A DNA stretch of 64,000 nucleotides from Actinomycetota bacterium (GTDB taxonomy: Bacteria > Actinomycetota > Acidimicrobiia > Acidimicrobiales > Ilumatobacteraceae), in contig WLIV01000014.1 in assembly GCA_009702045.1 (NCBI GenBank), positions 22,600 through 86,599 on the forward strand. Direction: 5' to 3'. A program made the position numbers and the translations under genes. Position 1 is the first letter of the stretch, and the number at the start of each line of letters is the position of its first letter. Positions 1-7,932 of this stretch are shown piece after piece. The notes under the pieces were generated by a model. That model worked only from the letters and a program-made list of their open reading frames with translations. It was not told where the DNA came from and did not search any database.

Positions 1-837
1 ATCGGTGTCGAGGGTCAATACCTGATGGGGGTGTTCTGGGCCGCCGTTGTCGGTGCCTACGTGCACCTGCCCAGCGTCCTGCACATCGGCCTCATCTTCT
101 TGGTGGCCATGGCGGCCGGTGCCATCTGGGCTGCCATTCCGGCGATCCTGAAGGTGAAGAAGGGTGTCAACGAAGTGATCGCCACGATCATGTTGAACAC
201 CATCACGCTCAGCATCATCGACTGGCTGTTCCAAGAGAAGTTCCGCCACGAGATCCCGGGCCAACTCGACGTCAAGACCAAGTTGCTCCCGACCACAGCA
301 TGGTTGCCAGATCTGGTCAAGAACCGGCTCAGCTCGTTCGTCTTCATGGCGCTCGTGGTCGTGATCGTGTTCTGGCTGATCGTCTACAAGAGCAAGTTCG
401 GGTTCCGCCTGCGTGCCTCGGGCGCCAACGCCATCGCCGCTCGCACTGCTGGTATCAGTTCGAACAACATGATCGTCACCTCGATGGTGATGTCCGGCGC
501 TATCGCTGGTCTCGCAGGTATGACCTACCTGCTCAGCACATCGCACGCCTACGGCCCCACCCGCCCAGAGGGCTACGGCTTCAACGGCATCGCCGTCGCG
601 CTACTGGGCCGCAACCACCCGGCGGGCATCATCGTCGCCGGCCTGCTGTGGGGCTTCCTCGATTCCGTCGCAGGGCCACTGCAGATCGCCAAGATCCCGC
701 AGTCGATCGTGCTCGTGATCAAGGCGGTCATCCTGCTCACGGTCGTCATCGTCAACGAGGTCGTCGGCCGGCGGGTCGCCAAACGGACTGCCGACCGCAC
801 AGCAGCCCAGCTCACCCTGCCGGTGGTGGCGGCATGA
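1..837 (+). CDS. ABC transporter permease, nucleoside/BMP type (5' truncated)
   Basis: This is an inner-membrane permease of a BmpA-dependent nucleoside/simple-sugar ABC importer (YufP/BmpB class). The reading frame is already open at base 1 and begins with a Gly-Val-Glu-Gly-Gln-Tyr-Leu-Met stretch. That matches the conserved internal 'NIGVEGQ' motif of this family, so the true start lies upstream and the first roughly 80-100 residues are missing. The visible 278 residues contain about six or seven hydrophobic segments and the motif GVNEVIATIMLN (about residues 55-66), which is typical of the family's EAA-like loop. The TGA overlaps the ATG of the next permease (ATGA), so the two are translationally coupled halves of one transporter. 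The ATPase and the lipoprotein binding component are presumably just left of the window. Family assignment is firm; the exact substrate is inferred from nearby salvage genes. Confidence 0.88.
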   Translation: MGVEGQYLMGVFWAAVVGAYVHLPSVLHIGLIFLVAMAAGAIWAAIPAILKVKKGVNEVIATIMLNTITLSIIDWLFQEKFRHEIPGQLDVKTKLLPTTAWLPDLVKNRLSSFVFMALVVVIVFWLIVYKSKFGFRLRASGANAIAARTAGISSNNMIVTSMVMSGAIAGLAGMTYLLSTSHAYGPTRPEGYGFNGIAVALLGRNHPAGIIVAGLLWGFLDSVAGPLQIAKIPQSIVLVIKAVILLTVVIVNEVVGRRVAKRTADRTAAQLTLPVVAA

Positions 838-2099
838 AGCTGATCGCGCTCCTCAAGGGCAAGGCCACACCGGCACGCACGATGCTGTTCGCCGGCACCC
901 TGTTCCTGCTGCTGTCCCTGGCTCGTGTGCTCTCCGACGGTGGTGACCTCACTTCGTCCCAGACGATGGGCACCACGCTCCGCGTGACCTGCCCGATCCT
1001 GCTCGCCGGTCTCGCCGGTCTGTGGGCGGAACGTGCCGGCATCGTCAACATCGGCATCGAAGGGATGATGATCTTCGGCACCTGGTTCGGTGGCTGGGGG
1101 GCGTGGAAATACGGCCCCTGGGTCGGACTCCTGCTCGCGATCATCGCCGGCTCGGCCGGTGGTCTGATTCACGCCTTCGCGGTCGTGCAGTTCAACGTCA
1201 ACCACGTGATCTCCGGTGTGGCAATGAACCTGTTCGCGTTCGGTGCCATGCGCTACATGAGCGAGCTCGTGTACACCGCCAAGATCCAGGGTGCCGGTAT
1301 CAGCCAGTCACCGCAGCAGAAGTGGCCGATCCCGCGTGTGAACCTGCCGTTCCTCGCCGGCGGCGACCTGTTCGGCTGGAAGACACCCGACTCGCTCGGC
1401 TGGCTCGAACGACACAAGTGGTTCGCGATCAGCGACTTGGCGGGCATCCTGCGCGGCATCGCGTTCAACGTGTCGTTGGCGTCGCTGCTGGTGCTCACCC
1501 TGGTCCCCATCTCGGCGTGGGTGCTGTGGCGCACGCGCTTCGGCCTGCGGCTGCGCTCGTCGGGCGAGGCACCCGCAGCTGCAGAGAGCCTCGGTGTCAA
1601 GGTCACCCCGCTGCGTTACGCAGCGATGGCGATCAGCGGCGGGTTCGCAGGCCTCGGTGGCGGCTTCCTGGCCATCGTCTCCTCGTCGTACTATCGCCAG
1701 GGACAAACCGCCAACCGTGGCTTCATCGGTCTCGCCACGAACATCGCCGGCAACTGGCGACCAGTGGGTGTGCTCGCCAGCGCAGCCCTGTTCGGCTTCG
1801 CCGAAGCGCTGCAACTCGTGGGCGCGGACAGCCTGCCCAAGTTGTTCTTGTTCCTCACGTTCGCCTGCGGCCTCGGACTACTGGTGTCGCTACTGCGACG
1901 CAAGATGGTGCCGATGATCAACGCTGTCGTCGCGGGTGGGTTGTTCCTGTGGATCTACCTAGCAGTGAATGAGGTACCCGAGCCGCTCACCAAGGCAGCC
2001 CCGTACCTGATGACGCTGATCGTGCTCACCACGGCCAGCCAGCGCCTGCGCCCGCCTGCCTTCGCTGGCATTCCCTACCGCAGCGGCGAGAGCCACTGA
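834..2099 (+). CDS. ABC transporter permease, nucleoside/BMP type
   Basis: This is the second membrane permease of the same nucleoside-type ABC importer (YufQ/BmpC class), 421 residues. The start ATG at 834 overlaps the stop of the preceding permease; a much longer upstream extension of this frame is antisense-free noise inside that gene. The sequence shows the family signature AGIVNIGIEGMM (about residues 67-78), the loop NHVISGVAMNLFA, and eight to ten hydrophobic segments. A hydrophilic insert of about 60 residues (roughly 145-205) sits before the second half, making it longer than the minimal ~310-residue members. Together with its partner it should form the transmembrane channel for nucleosides or bases that the downstream add and upp products process. 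Confidence 0.88.
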   Translation: MKLIALLKGKATPARTMLFAGTLFLLLSLARVLSDGGDLTSSQTMGTTLRVTCPILLAGLAGLWAERAGIVNIGIEGMMIFGTWFGGWGAWKYGPWVGLLLAIIAGSAGGLIHAFAVVQFNVNHVISGVAMNLFAFGAMRYMSELVYTAKIQGAGISQSPQQKWPIPRVNLPFLAGGDLFGWKTPDSLGWLERHKWFAISDLAGILRGIAFNVSLASLLVLTLVPISAWVLWRTRFGLRLRSSGEAPAAAESLGVKVTPLRYAAMAISGGFAGLGGGFLAIVSSSYYRQGQTANRGFIGLATNIAGNWRPVGVLASAALFGFAEALQLVGADSLPKLFLFLTFACGLGLLVSLLRRKMVPMINAVVAGGLFLWIYLAVNEVPEPLTKAAPYLMTLIVLTTASQRLRPPAFAGIPYRSGESH

Positions 2100-2102
2100 C
2101 CC

Positions 2103-3293
2103 ATGCCAGGCCCCCTCGCTGATGTGAGGGTGCTCGATCTCACATCCGTGGTGATGGGTCCTTTCGCGACCCAGATCCTCGGTGACCTCGGCGCTGATGT
2201 GATCACCGTCGAGGACGTGAAGGGCGACACCAACCGCACGATGGGCCTCGGCCCGCATCCGCAGTTCTCGGGCGTCTCGCTGAACCTGCTGCGCAACAAG
2301 CGCAACATCTCGCTCGACCTGCGCCACCCCGAGGGGTTGGAGGCGTGCCTGCGCCTGGCCGAGCAGAGCGACATCCTGATCACCAACCTGCGACCCGGTT
2401 CGCTCACGCGCTTGGGCCTCGACTACGAGTCGGTGCGCGCCCGCTCACCACGCATCATCTACTGCCAGGCCGCCGGGTGGCCCAGCGATTCACCCGAAGC
2501 CGACAAGCCGGCATACGACGATGTGGTGCAGGCTGCGTCGGGCGTCGCGGCTGTGTTCCAGTTACGCGACGGCGATCCCTCGATCGCTCCCACGATCATG
2601 GCCGACAAGCTCTCCGGTATGACCATCGTCTACGGCGTACTGGCGGCGCTGCACCACCGCGACACCACCGGCGAGGGCCAGCGGTTGGAGGTGCCGATGG
2701 TGGAGGCCGTGCGCGCGTTCATGCTCGCCGAGCACCTCTCGGCAGCGGCCACCGTTCCGCCGATCGGACCCGCCGGACTGCCGCGCGTGCTGCTGCCAGG
2801 CCGTCACCCGCAACGCAGCGCTGACGGCTGGATCCATGTGCTGCCCTACACCGCCAAGAACTACAACGATCTGTTCGCCGCCGGTGGCCGCCACGACCTG
2901 GTCGATGACACCCGTATGGCCACCCGCTGGTCACGCCTCGAGTTCGCCGCCGAGTTGTATCGCGAGGTGGCCGAGCTGATCCTCACCCGCACCACCGCCG
3001 AATGGCTGGCCTACTGCGAGTTGCACGACATCCCCGCCGGCCCCGTCCGCACGCTCGACGAGTTGGTGGAGGAGCTGCCCGTGGCCGACCATCCGATCGT
3101 CGGCGAGTACCGCGTGCTGCCCGGTGGCGTCCGCTTCGACGCCACCCCCGCCTCCGTGCGCCGCCACGCCCCGCTGGTGGGCCAACACGGCGACGAAGTA
3201 CTGGCCGAGATTGGCTACACCGCCGCAGAAGTGGCCGCGCTCCGGGCCGAGGGAGTCCTGCACACCCTGGCCGCCACCGACCCCCTCCCCTAG
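2103..3293 (+). CDS. CaiB/BaiF family (class III) CoA-transferase
   Basis: This is a 396-residue class III CoA-transferase of the formyl-CoA transferase/CaiB family, which moves CoA between carboxylic acids through an aspartyl-CoA thioester. The N-terminal LADVRVLDLTSVVMGPFAT and the block around residues 138-147 (YDDVVQAASG) are typical. The catalytic Asp is D168 in MADKLSG, equivalent to Asp169 of formyl-CoA transferase. It starts only 3 nt after the permease stop, so it looks like the last gene of the transporter operon, an unusual place for this enzyme. Its stop overlaps the stop of convergent queF by 4 nt. The substrate cannot be read from the sequence. Confidence 0.85.
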   Translation: MPGPLADVRVLDLTSVVMGPFATQILGDLGADVITVEDVKGDTNRTMGLGPHPQFSGVSLNLLRNKRNISLDLRHPEGLEACLRLAEQSDILITNLRPGSLTRLGLDYESVRARSPRIIYCQAAGWPSDSPEADKPAYDDVVQAASGVAAVFQLRDGDPSIAPTIMADKLSGMTIVYGVLAALHHRDTTGEGQRLEVPMVEAVRAFMLAEHLSAAATVPPIGPAGLPRVLLPGRHPQRSADGWIHVLPYTAKNYNDLFAAGGRHDLVDDTRMATRWSRLEFAAELYREVAELILTRTTAEWLAYCELHDIPAGPVRTLDELVEELPVADHPIVGEYRVLPGGVRFDATPASVRRHAPLVGQHGDEVLAEIGYTAAEVAALRAEGVLHTLAATDPLP

Positions 3294-3685
3294 CGGGTCA
3301 GTTCGCTGACGGCTTGCACTTCGATGCCGCCCCGGGGGCGCTGTGTCAACGTCACCTTGACCGACGTGGGCTTGGCGGTGGCCATCACCTCACCGGCGAT
3401 CTCGGCGCACATCGCTTCAGCGAACACGGCGCGGTCGCGAAAGCTCCACAGGTACAGCTTCAGGCTCTTCGACTCGATACACCACTGATCGGGCACGTAC
3501 TCGATCACCACGGTGGACAGATCGGGCTGCTGGGTGACGGGGCACATCGAGGCCAGTTCGTCGTTGGTGAACTTCACCAGCGTCACGTTCACCGGGGCAG
3601 GGAAGACCTCGACGTGATCGACCGCGTGGCGCACCGTGTTGCCGAGGATCGTGAGCTGGGCCGTGAGCTGGGGAGGTGTCTCCAT
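3290..3685 (-). CDS. queF: NADPH-dependent 7-cyano-7-deazaguanine reductase QueF
   Basis: This 131-residue unimodal QueF is a T-fold enzyme that reduces the nitrile preQ0 to the amine preQ1 with NADPH in the cytoplasmic queuosine pathway. The catalytic cysteine is C48 in the motif [10 protein letters not shown], and the catalytic aspartate is D55. The NADPH/QueF motif ESKSLKLYL follows at about residues 71-79. Length and motif order match the short Bacillus-type enzyme. It is divergent from adenosine deaminase with only 22 nt between the two starts. No other queuosine gene is visible in the window, so substrate supply must come from elsewhere. The identification is secure. Confidence 0.93.
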   Translation of the reverse strand: METPPQLTAQLTILGNTVRHAVDHVEVFPAPVNVTLVKFTNDELASMCPVTQQPDLSTVVIEYVPDQWCIESKSLKLYLWSFRDRAVFAEAMCAEIAGEVMATAKPTSVKVTLTQRPRGGIEVQAVSELTR

Positions 3686-3707
3686 GCGAAAAGCCTACGC
3701 TCGTGGC

Positions 3708-4766
3708 ATGGACATCCGATCGCTGCCCAAGGTGCTGCTGCACGACCATCTCGACGGCGGGCTGCGTCCGCACACCGTGATCGACCTCGCCGACCAGTAC
3801 GGCTACACGAACCTGCCGTCACACGATGTCGACGAACTGGCCAGCTGGTTCAACCGTGGCGCCAAGCGCAACGACCTCGTGCTGTACCTGGAGACGTTCG
3901 CCCACACCGTCGGCGTGATGCAGCACCCCGACGCGATCGAGCGGGTCAGCTACGAGTGCGCCGTCGACCTCGCCGCTGACGGAGTGGTGTACGCCGAGGT
4001 GCGTATGGCCCCCGAACTGTGCACCGAACAGGGTCTGTCGCTGGACGATGTCGTCGAGGCGATCCTGGCCGGATTCGAGCGCGGCAGCAAGGGCACCGAC
4101 CTGACGATCTACCTCATCTGCTCGGCAATGCGCACCGCCGCTCGCAGCCGGCAGATCGCCGAGCTGGCCGTACGGTGGCGCGACAAGGGCTGCGTCGGAT
4201 TCGACATCGCCGGCGCCGAGGCGGGTTTCCCGCCCACTCGCCACCTCGACGCGTTCGAGTACGTGCGCCACGAGAACTTCCACATCACCATCCATGCCGG
4301 CGAGGCATTCGGTCTGCCCAGTATCTGGGAGGCCCTGCAGTTCTGCGGAGCCGAACGGCTCGGCCACGGGGTGCGCATTGTCGACGACATCACCGGCGCC
4401 CCTGGAGAAGAGCAACTCGGCCGCCTGGCCACGTTCGTGCGCGACCGGCGCATCCCGCTGGAGCTGTGCCCCACCAGCAACGTCGGTACTGGCGTATGCG
4501 CCAGCGTCGCTGAGCACCCAATCGGGATGCTGCGCCGTCTGCGCTTCCGCGTCACGCTGAACACCGACAACCGCCTGATGAGCGCCACCTCGATGACCTA
4601 CGAGATGGAGCAACTGCGTGATGCCTTCGGCTGGGGTCTCGACGACTTCGAGTGGATGACGATCAACGCGATGAAGAGTGCGTTCGCTCCGTTCCCCGAG
4701 CGGCTGCAGATCATCAACGGCATCATCAAACCCCGCTACGCACACGCCAAGGCCGCCAAGCTGTAG
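3708..4766 (+). CDS. add: Adenosine deaminase
   Basis: This is a 352-residue metal-dependent adenosine deaminase, which hydrolyses adenosine or deoxyadenosine to (deoxy)inosine in purine salvage. The zinc ligands are visible: H12 and H14 in [10 protein letters not shown]196 in HAGE (with catalytic E199), and D287 in LNTDN. The catalytic H220 lies in GHG. The usual 'NTDDP' is NTDNR here, a variant that keeps the metal-binding Asp. The start at 3708 is chosen because the protein then begins just before the HxH motif, as in relatives; an upstream in-frame ATG at 3636 would overlap queF. It precedes upp by 15 nt and is probably co-transcribed with it. Confidence 0.92.
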   Translation: MDIRSLPKVLLHDHLDGGLRPHTVIDLADQYGYTNLPSHDVDELASWFNRGAKRNDLVLYLETFAHTVGVMQHPDAIERVSYECAVDLAADGVVYAEVRMAPELCTEQGLSLDDVVEAILAGFERGSKGTDLTIYLICSAMRTAARSRQIAELAVRWRDKGCVGFDIAGAEAGFPPTRHLDAFEYVRHENFHITIHAGEAFGLPSIWEALQFCGAERLGHGVRIVDDITGAPGEEQLGRLATFVRDRRIPLELCPTSNVGTGVCASVAEHPIGMLRRLRFRVTLNTDNRLMSATSMTYEMEQLRDAFGWGLDDFEWMTINAMKSAFAPFPERLQIINGIIKPRYAHAKAAKL

Positions 4767-4781
4767 CTCTACACTCGGGGC

Positions 4782-5420
4782 ATGGCTGTTGCACTCCACG
4801 TCGTCGACCACCCGCTCATTGCCGACTCGCTGACCCGCGTACGCGACAAGGACACGCCGAACGCCCTGTTCCGCCAGGAACTCGAGCGCATCGGCACACT
4901 GCTGATGGCCGAGGCCACCCGCGGCCTGCCCACCCACGCGGTGCGCGTACAGACCCCACTCACCGAGACGCTCGGCCGTCAACTCGACAACCAGCCCGTG
5001 GTGGTGCCGGTGCTGCGTGCCGGTCTCGGTTTCCTGAGTGCGGCCCAAGATCTGCTGCCCAACGCCGACGTCGGCTTCATCGGTGTGGCGCGCGACGAGA
5101 ACACGCACCTGCCCAAGCCATACGTCAACAAGCTGCCCGAAAACTTGGCCGGCCGCCAGATCATCGTGCTCGACCCGATGGTGGCCACCGGCGGCTCACT
5201 GGTGCACACCATCGACCTGCTGCTCGAGCGCGGCGCCACTGGCACCATCATCGTCGTCTGTGTCCTGGCCGCACCCGAGGGTGTCGAACTGCTGCGCCAG
5301 AGCTCGGCCGATATCGCGATCTACACCGCCTCGCTGGACGAACGCCTCACCGAGACCGCCTTCATCTGGCCCGGCCTGGGCGATGCGGGCGACCGCCAGT
5401 TCGGGTCGCCCGCATCCTGA
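4782..5420 (+). CDS. upp: Uracil phosphoribosyltransferase
   Basis: This 212-residue enzyme converts uracil and PRPP to UMP in pyrimidine salvage. Length and sequence fit the bacterial Upp family: an N-terminal region with KDTPNALFRQELERIG (about residues 23-38), the flexible-loop region with VPVLRAGLG (75-83), and the PRPP-binding loop DPMVATGGS (131-139). The gene follows add after 15 nt on the same strand. Its stop is one base from the stop of the convergent SGNH hydrolase, so there is no room for a separate terminator. In mycobacteria upp is likewise grouped with add and pmmB, which supports a salvage cluster here. Confidence 0.94.
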   Translation: MAVALHVVDHPLIADSLTRVRDKDTPNALFRQELERIGTLLMAEATRGLPTHAVRVQTPLTETLGRQLDNQPVVVPVLRAGLGFLSAAQDLLPNADVGFIGVARDENTHLPKPYVNKLPENLAGRQIIVLDPMVATGGSLVHTIDLLLERGATGTIIVVCVLAAPEGVELLRQSSADIAIYTASLDERLTETAFIWPGLGDAGDRQFGSPAS

Positions 5421-5421
5421 C

Positions 5422-6624
5422 CTAGGTCAGCGACATGTTCGGTTCGCCGTTGGCGTTGAGCCCGGTACCCCGGTTACACGTACCGCCACGCACGGCACCG
5501 CCGTTGTACGCCTGACGCACGCAGTTACGGACAGCCTTCTCGCCCCACCAGTTGGGGTGCAGGCTCTCCTGCACGTAGTACGGGCCGAACACGGTGCTGA
5601 GCGTTCGGATCTGGGCGATCCACTCCGTGGTATCGCTGGCACCGGCGACGCTCCAGTTGACCCTGCCACTGTTCTCCATCAGGTTCACCGTGTTCTCACA
5701 CAGGCGTCGGCCGTTGAACGCCGCAGCCAGGTCGAGCACCACGAGGTTGCCTGAGGTGTTGGCGCCCGCCGCTGCACTCTTCACCGAGTTGTTGATGTTC
5801 ACCAGAGCCGTGCCGTTCGCCCAGTTCGCGTCGGCGTTCCAGAACCCGCATCCACCGGTGCTCTGCCGGGTGAAACCCGACTCGCTATAGCGGAAGCCGG
5901 TGCTAGTAGGAACCGGCGACGGGTAGGTCTGCACGACGATCTTGTACTGCGTCGTCGAGTAGCCCGCGTTGGCCATCGCCGTCTTGACGTTGTTGATCGC
6001 ACCCGTGATCGCATTCGTCTGGTTGGTGATGTTCGTGGTCGTGAAGTTGGCCGTGACCGAACTGTCGTCGTTGCAGTAGTTCTTCCACCACGACGGTGAC
6101 GTGAGGAAGTCGGTGACGCACGACTGGATGATGTCGGCAAAGCCGTAGTTGTTGCCGCCGATGGACAACTGGATCATCTTCACGTTGTGCGTGGTGGCGA
6201 ACGTCTGCAGCATCAGCGCCTGACCCTGGTTCCCGCCGCTGTTGTAGAAATCGATACCCGGCTTGAAGTAGCCGTCGCTGCTGATGAACGTGCTGGTCTT
6301 CGCCCCCGAGCACGCAAGATTCAGACTGCTGACCCCACCACCGATGTGCACCTCGGCCGCAGTGCTGCGGTGGCAGCGGTTGATCGTCTCGGCCGTGTGC
6401 GTGGCGTTGTCGAAGTAGGCCGCCGAACCGCCGGCATCGACCGAGCCGGAACTGCTGTTGCTGTTGCCAGCCCAGCGCCCACCTTCACCCGAGATGTAGG
6501 AGTCGCCGATGCTGACGACCCATGGAGCTCCTACTCCTGGCCCGTCGGCCGACGCCGTGTGTGCTGCAACCGGTACGAATACCGACCCCGCGAGCAATGC
6601 CGCGGCCATTCCCCATTGACGCAT
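5422..6624 (-). CDS. Secreted SGNH-family hydrolase/lipase
   Basis: This is an exported esterase/lipase of the SGNH (GDSL-like) superfamily, 400 residues. The start at 6624 gives a clean signal peptide (MRQWGMAAALLAGSVF... ending AHTASA, about residue 26) and is preceded by a GGGGG Shine-Dalgarno-like run; an upstream start at 6693 would bury the signal peptide. Block I is VSIGDSYISGEGG with nucleophile S42, and the C-terminal block V is SLHPNWWGE carrying the catalytic His. Six or more cysteines in the mature part suggest disulphides, in line with extracellular actinobacterial lipases. The natural ester substrate is unknown. Confidence 0.82.
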   Translation of the reverse strand: MRQWGMAAALLAGSVFVPVAAHTASADGPGVGAPWVVSIGDSYISGEGGRWAGNSNSSSGSVDAGGSAAYFDNATHTAETINRCHRSTAAEVHIGGGVSSLNLACSGAKTSTFISSDGYFKPGIDFYNSGGNQGQALMLQTFATTHNVKMIQLSIGGNNYGFADIIQSCVTDFLTSPSWWKNYCNDDSSVTANFTTTNITNQTNAITGAINNVKTAMANAGYSTTQYKIVVQTYPSPVPTSTGFRYSESGFTRQSTGGCGFWNADANWANGTALVNINNSVKSAAAGANTSGNLVVLDLAAAFNGRRLCENTVNLMENSGRVNWSVAGASDTTEWIAQIRTLSTVFGPYYVQESLHPNWWGEKAVRNCVRQAYNGGAVRGGTCNRGTGLNANGEPNMSLT

Positions 6625-6662
6625 GAACCAACCCCCGTCGTTCGTGTCTGACGGGGCGGACC

Positions 6663-7871
6663 TTAATGCGTGCTCGGCGGGCCGTCGCGCCACGAGTCGT
6701 CCGGCATCACGCGCCGCATGAACTCGTCGAACAACGGAACGCTGAACGCCGTGTCACCGTGACCTGGACTCCACACCATTCCCTTACCGATCAACTGCGC
6801 CCGCAGTGGGGCGAGCGACGTCACCGGGCGGTCGAGGATCGCGGCGATGTCCCCCGACCGATGCGGACCCGGACCGAGCTCCGCCATGGCCCGCAGGTAA
6901 CGCCGTGCTGCAGGAGTCAGACGGTCGAAGCGCACTCGGAAGAAGCTCTCGTCCAGTGAAGCAATCGCTTCTCTGGTGGCGAGCTCAACGTCCGCGGCAG
7001 TGATCGGTGACCCCTCGGCAACATCCCATGCGAACTTGCCCCACTCCTGCAAGAAGTAGGCGTACCCCTGCGTCACCGTCACGATGGCATCGACCGCATC
7101 GACCGCGATCGCTTCCTCCTCGTTCGCCACCGGCACCCTGATCGCCGCACTCGCGGCGTCGCGTCCCAGCGGTCCGATCACCGGGAACTCGAAGAGTCGT
7201 TCGGCATACGACTTGGCGCGGCCCATCTGCCCTGGAAGTTGCGGAAGTCCGGCACCCACCACGGCCACGGGGAGCGACTCCTGGGCACACCGATGGAGCG
7301 CCGTGATCAGTGCTGCGAGCTGCGGCTCCGGCACGTACTGCAACTCGTCGATGAAGATCACCAACGCAGCGTCAGCACGACCGGCAGCAGCTCCGGCCGC
7401 CTCGAGCAAGGCCAGCAGGTCTTGCTCGAGGTCACCGTTGTCGGCGAGTCCGGGCTCTGGCTCGAAGTCGATACCCACTTCGATGTCCCCGTACTTCACC
7501 TTCAACGAGCGGGCGAATCCAGCGAGGGCTCGCAGCGCCCGCACGGCGAGATCTCGGCTCTTCGCCTGACGGCTGAGACCGAGCAATGCCACCCGCAACT
7601 GTGGTACGAGCAATGCCGGCAGCGAACGACCCTCGGATGCCTCCACGCGGACCGTCACCATGCCCTCGGCCTCGGCCTCGGCCCGGATCCGATCGAGCAA
7701 CACGGTCTTGCCGACGCCTCGCAGACCAATGAGCATCATGCTCTTCGCAGGCCTCCCCAACTTGATCCGCGCCAGCGAGATCCGTGCTGCAGACAGCAGG
7801 TCGTCGCGGCCGGCCAACTCGGGAGGCTGGGTGCCGGCACCGGGAGCGAACGGGTTTCTGACGGGGTCCAT
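6663..7871 (-). CDS. AAA ATPase with C-terminal winged-helix-like region
   Basis: This 402-residue ATP-binding protein belongs to the AAA_16/archaeal-ATPase-like family common in actinobacteria. The conserved N-terminal tag NPFAPGAGTQPPELAGRD is followed by Walker A GLRGVGKT (49-56) and Walker B ALVIFIDELQ (169-178). The last roughly 90 residues (RLTPAARRYLRAMAEL...) look like a winged helix, which suggests DNA binding. Members of this family often occur as isolated genes with no assigned role. Here it sits between the SGNH hydrolase and pmmB on the same strand. Its start lies 17 nt from a perfect 16-bp palindrome (7889-7929), a plausible operator. The family is recognised; its function is not known. 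Confidence 0.75.
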   Translation of the reverse strand: MDPVRNPFAPGAGTQPPELAGRDDLLSAARISLARIKLGRPAKSMMLIGLRGVGKTVLLDRIRAEAEAEGMVTVRVEASEGRSLPALLVPQLRVALLGLSRQAKSRDLAVRALRALAGFARSLKVKYGDIEVGIDFEPEPGLADNGDLEQDLLALLEAAGAAAGRADAALVIFIDELQYVPEPQLAALITALHRCAQESLPVAVVGAGLPQLPGQMGRAKSYAERLFEFPVIGPLGRDAASAAIRVPVANEEEAIAVDAVDAIVTVTQGYAYFLQEWGKFAWDVAEGSPITAADVELATREAIASLDESFFRVRFDRLTPAARRYLRAMAELGPGPHRSGDIAAILDRPVTSLAPLRAQLIGKGMVWSPGHGDTAFSVPLFDEFMRRVMPDDSWRDGPPSTH

Positions 7872-7888
7872 GCCCTGAGTCTATTTCA

Positions 7889-7929
7889 ATCTTCGGAATC
7901 TTATACAAGGATCATAAGATTCCGAAGAT
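7889..7929. repeat. Perfect 16-bp inverted repeat upstream of the AAA ATPase
   Basis: Arm 1 is ATCTTCGGAATCTTAT (7889-7904) and arm 2 is its exact complement ATAAGATTCCGAAGAT (7914-7929), with a 9-nt spacer. It lies in the 61-nt gap between the pmmB stop and the ATPase start and is markedly AT-rich compared with the surroundings. No T-tract follows on either strand, so it is a poor fit for a classical intrinsic terminator. An operator for the ATPase (which has a winged-helix-like tail) or a processing hairpin is more likely. Confidence 0.85.
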
Positions 7930-7932
7930 CGA

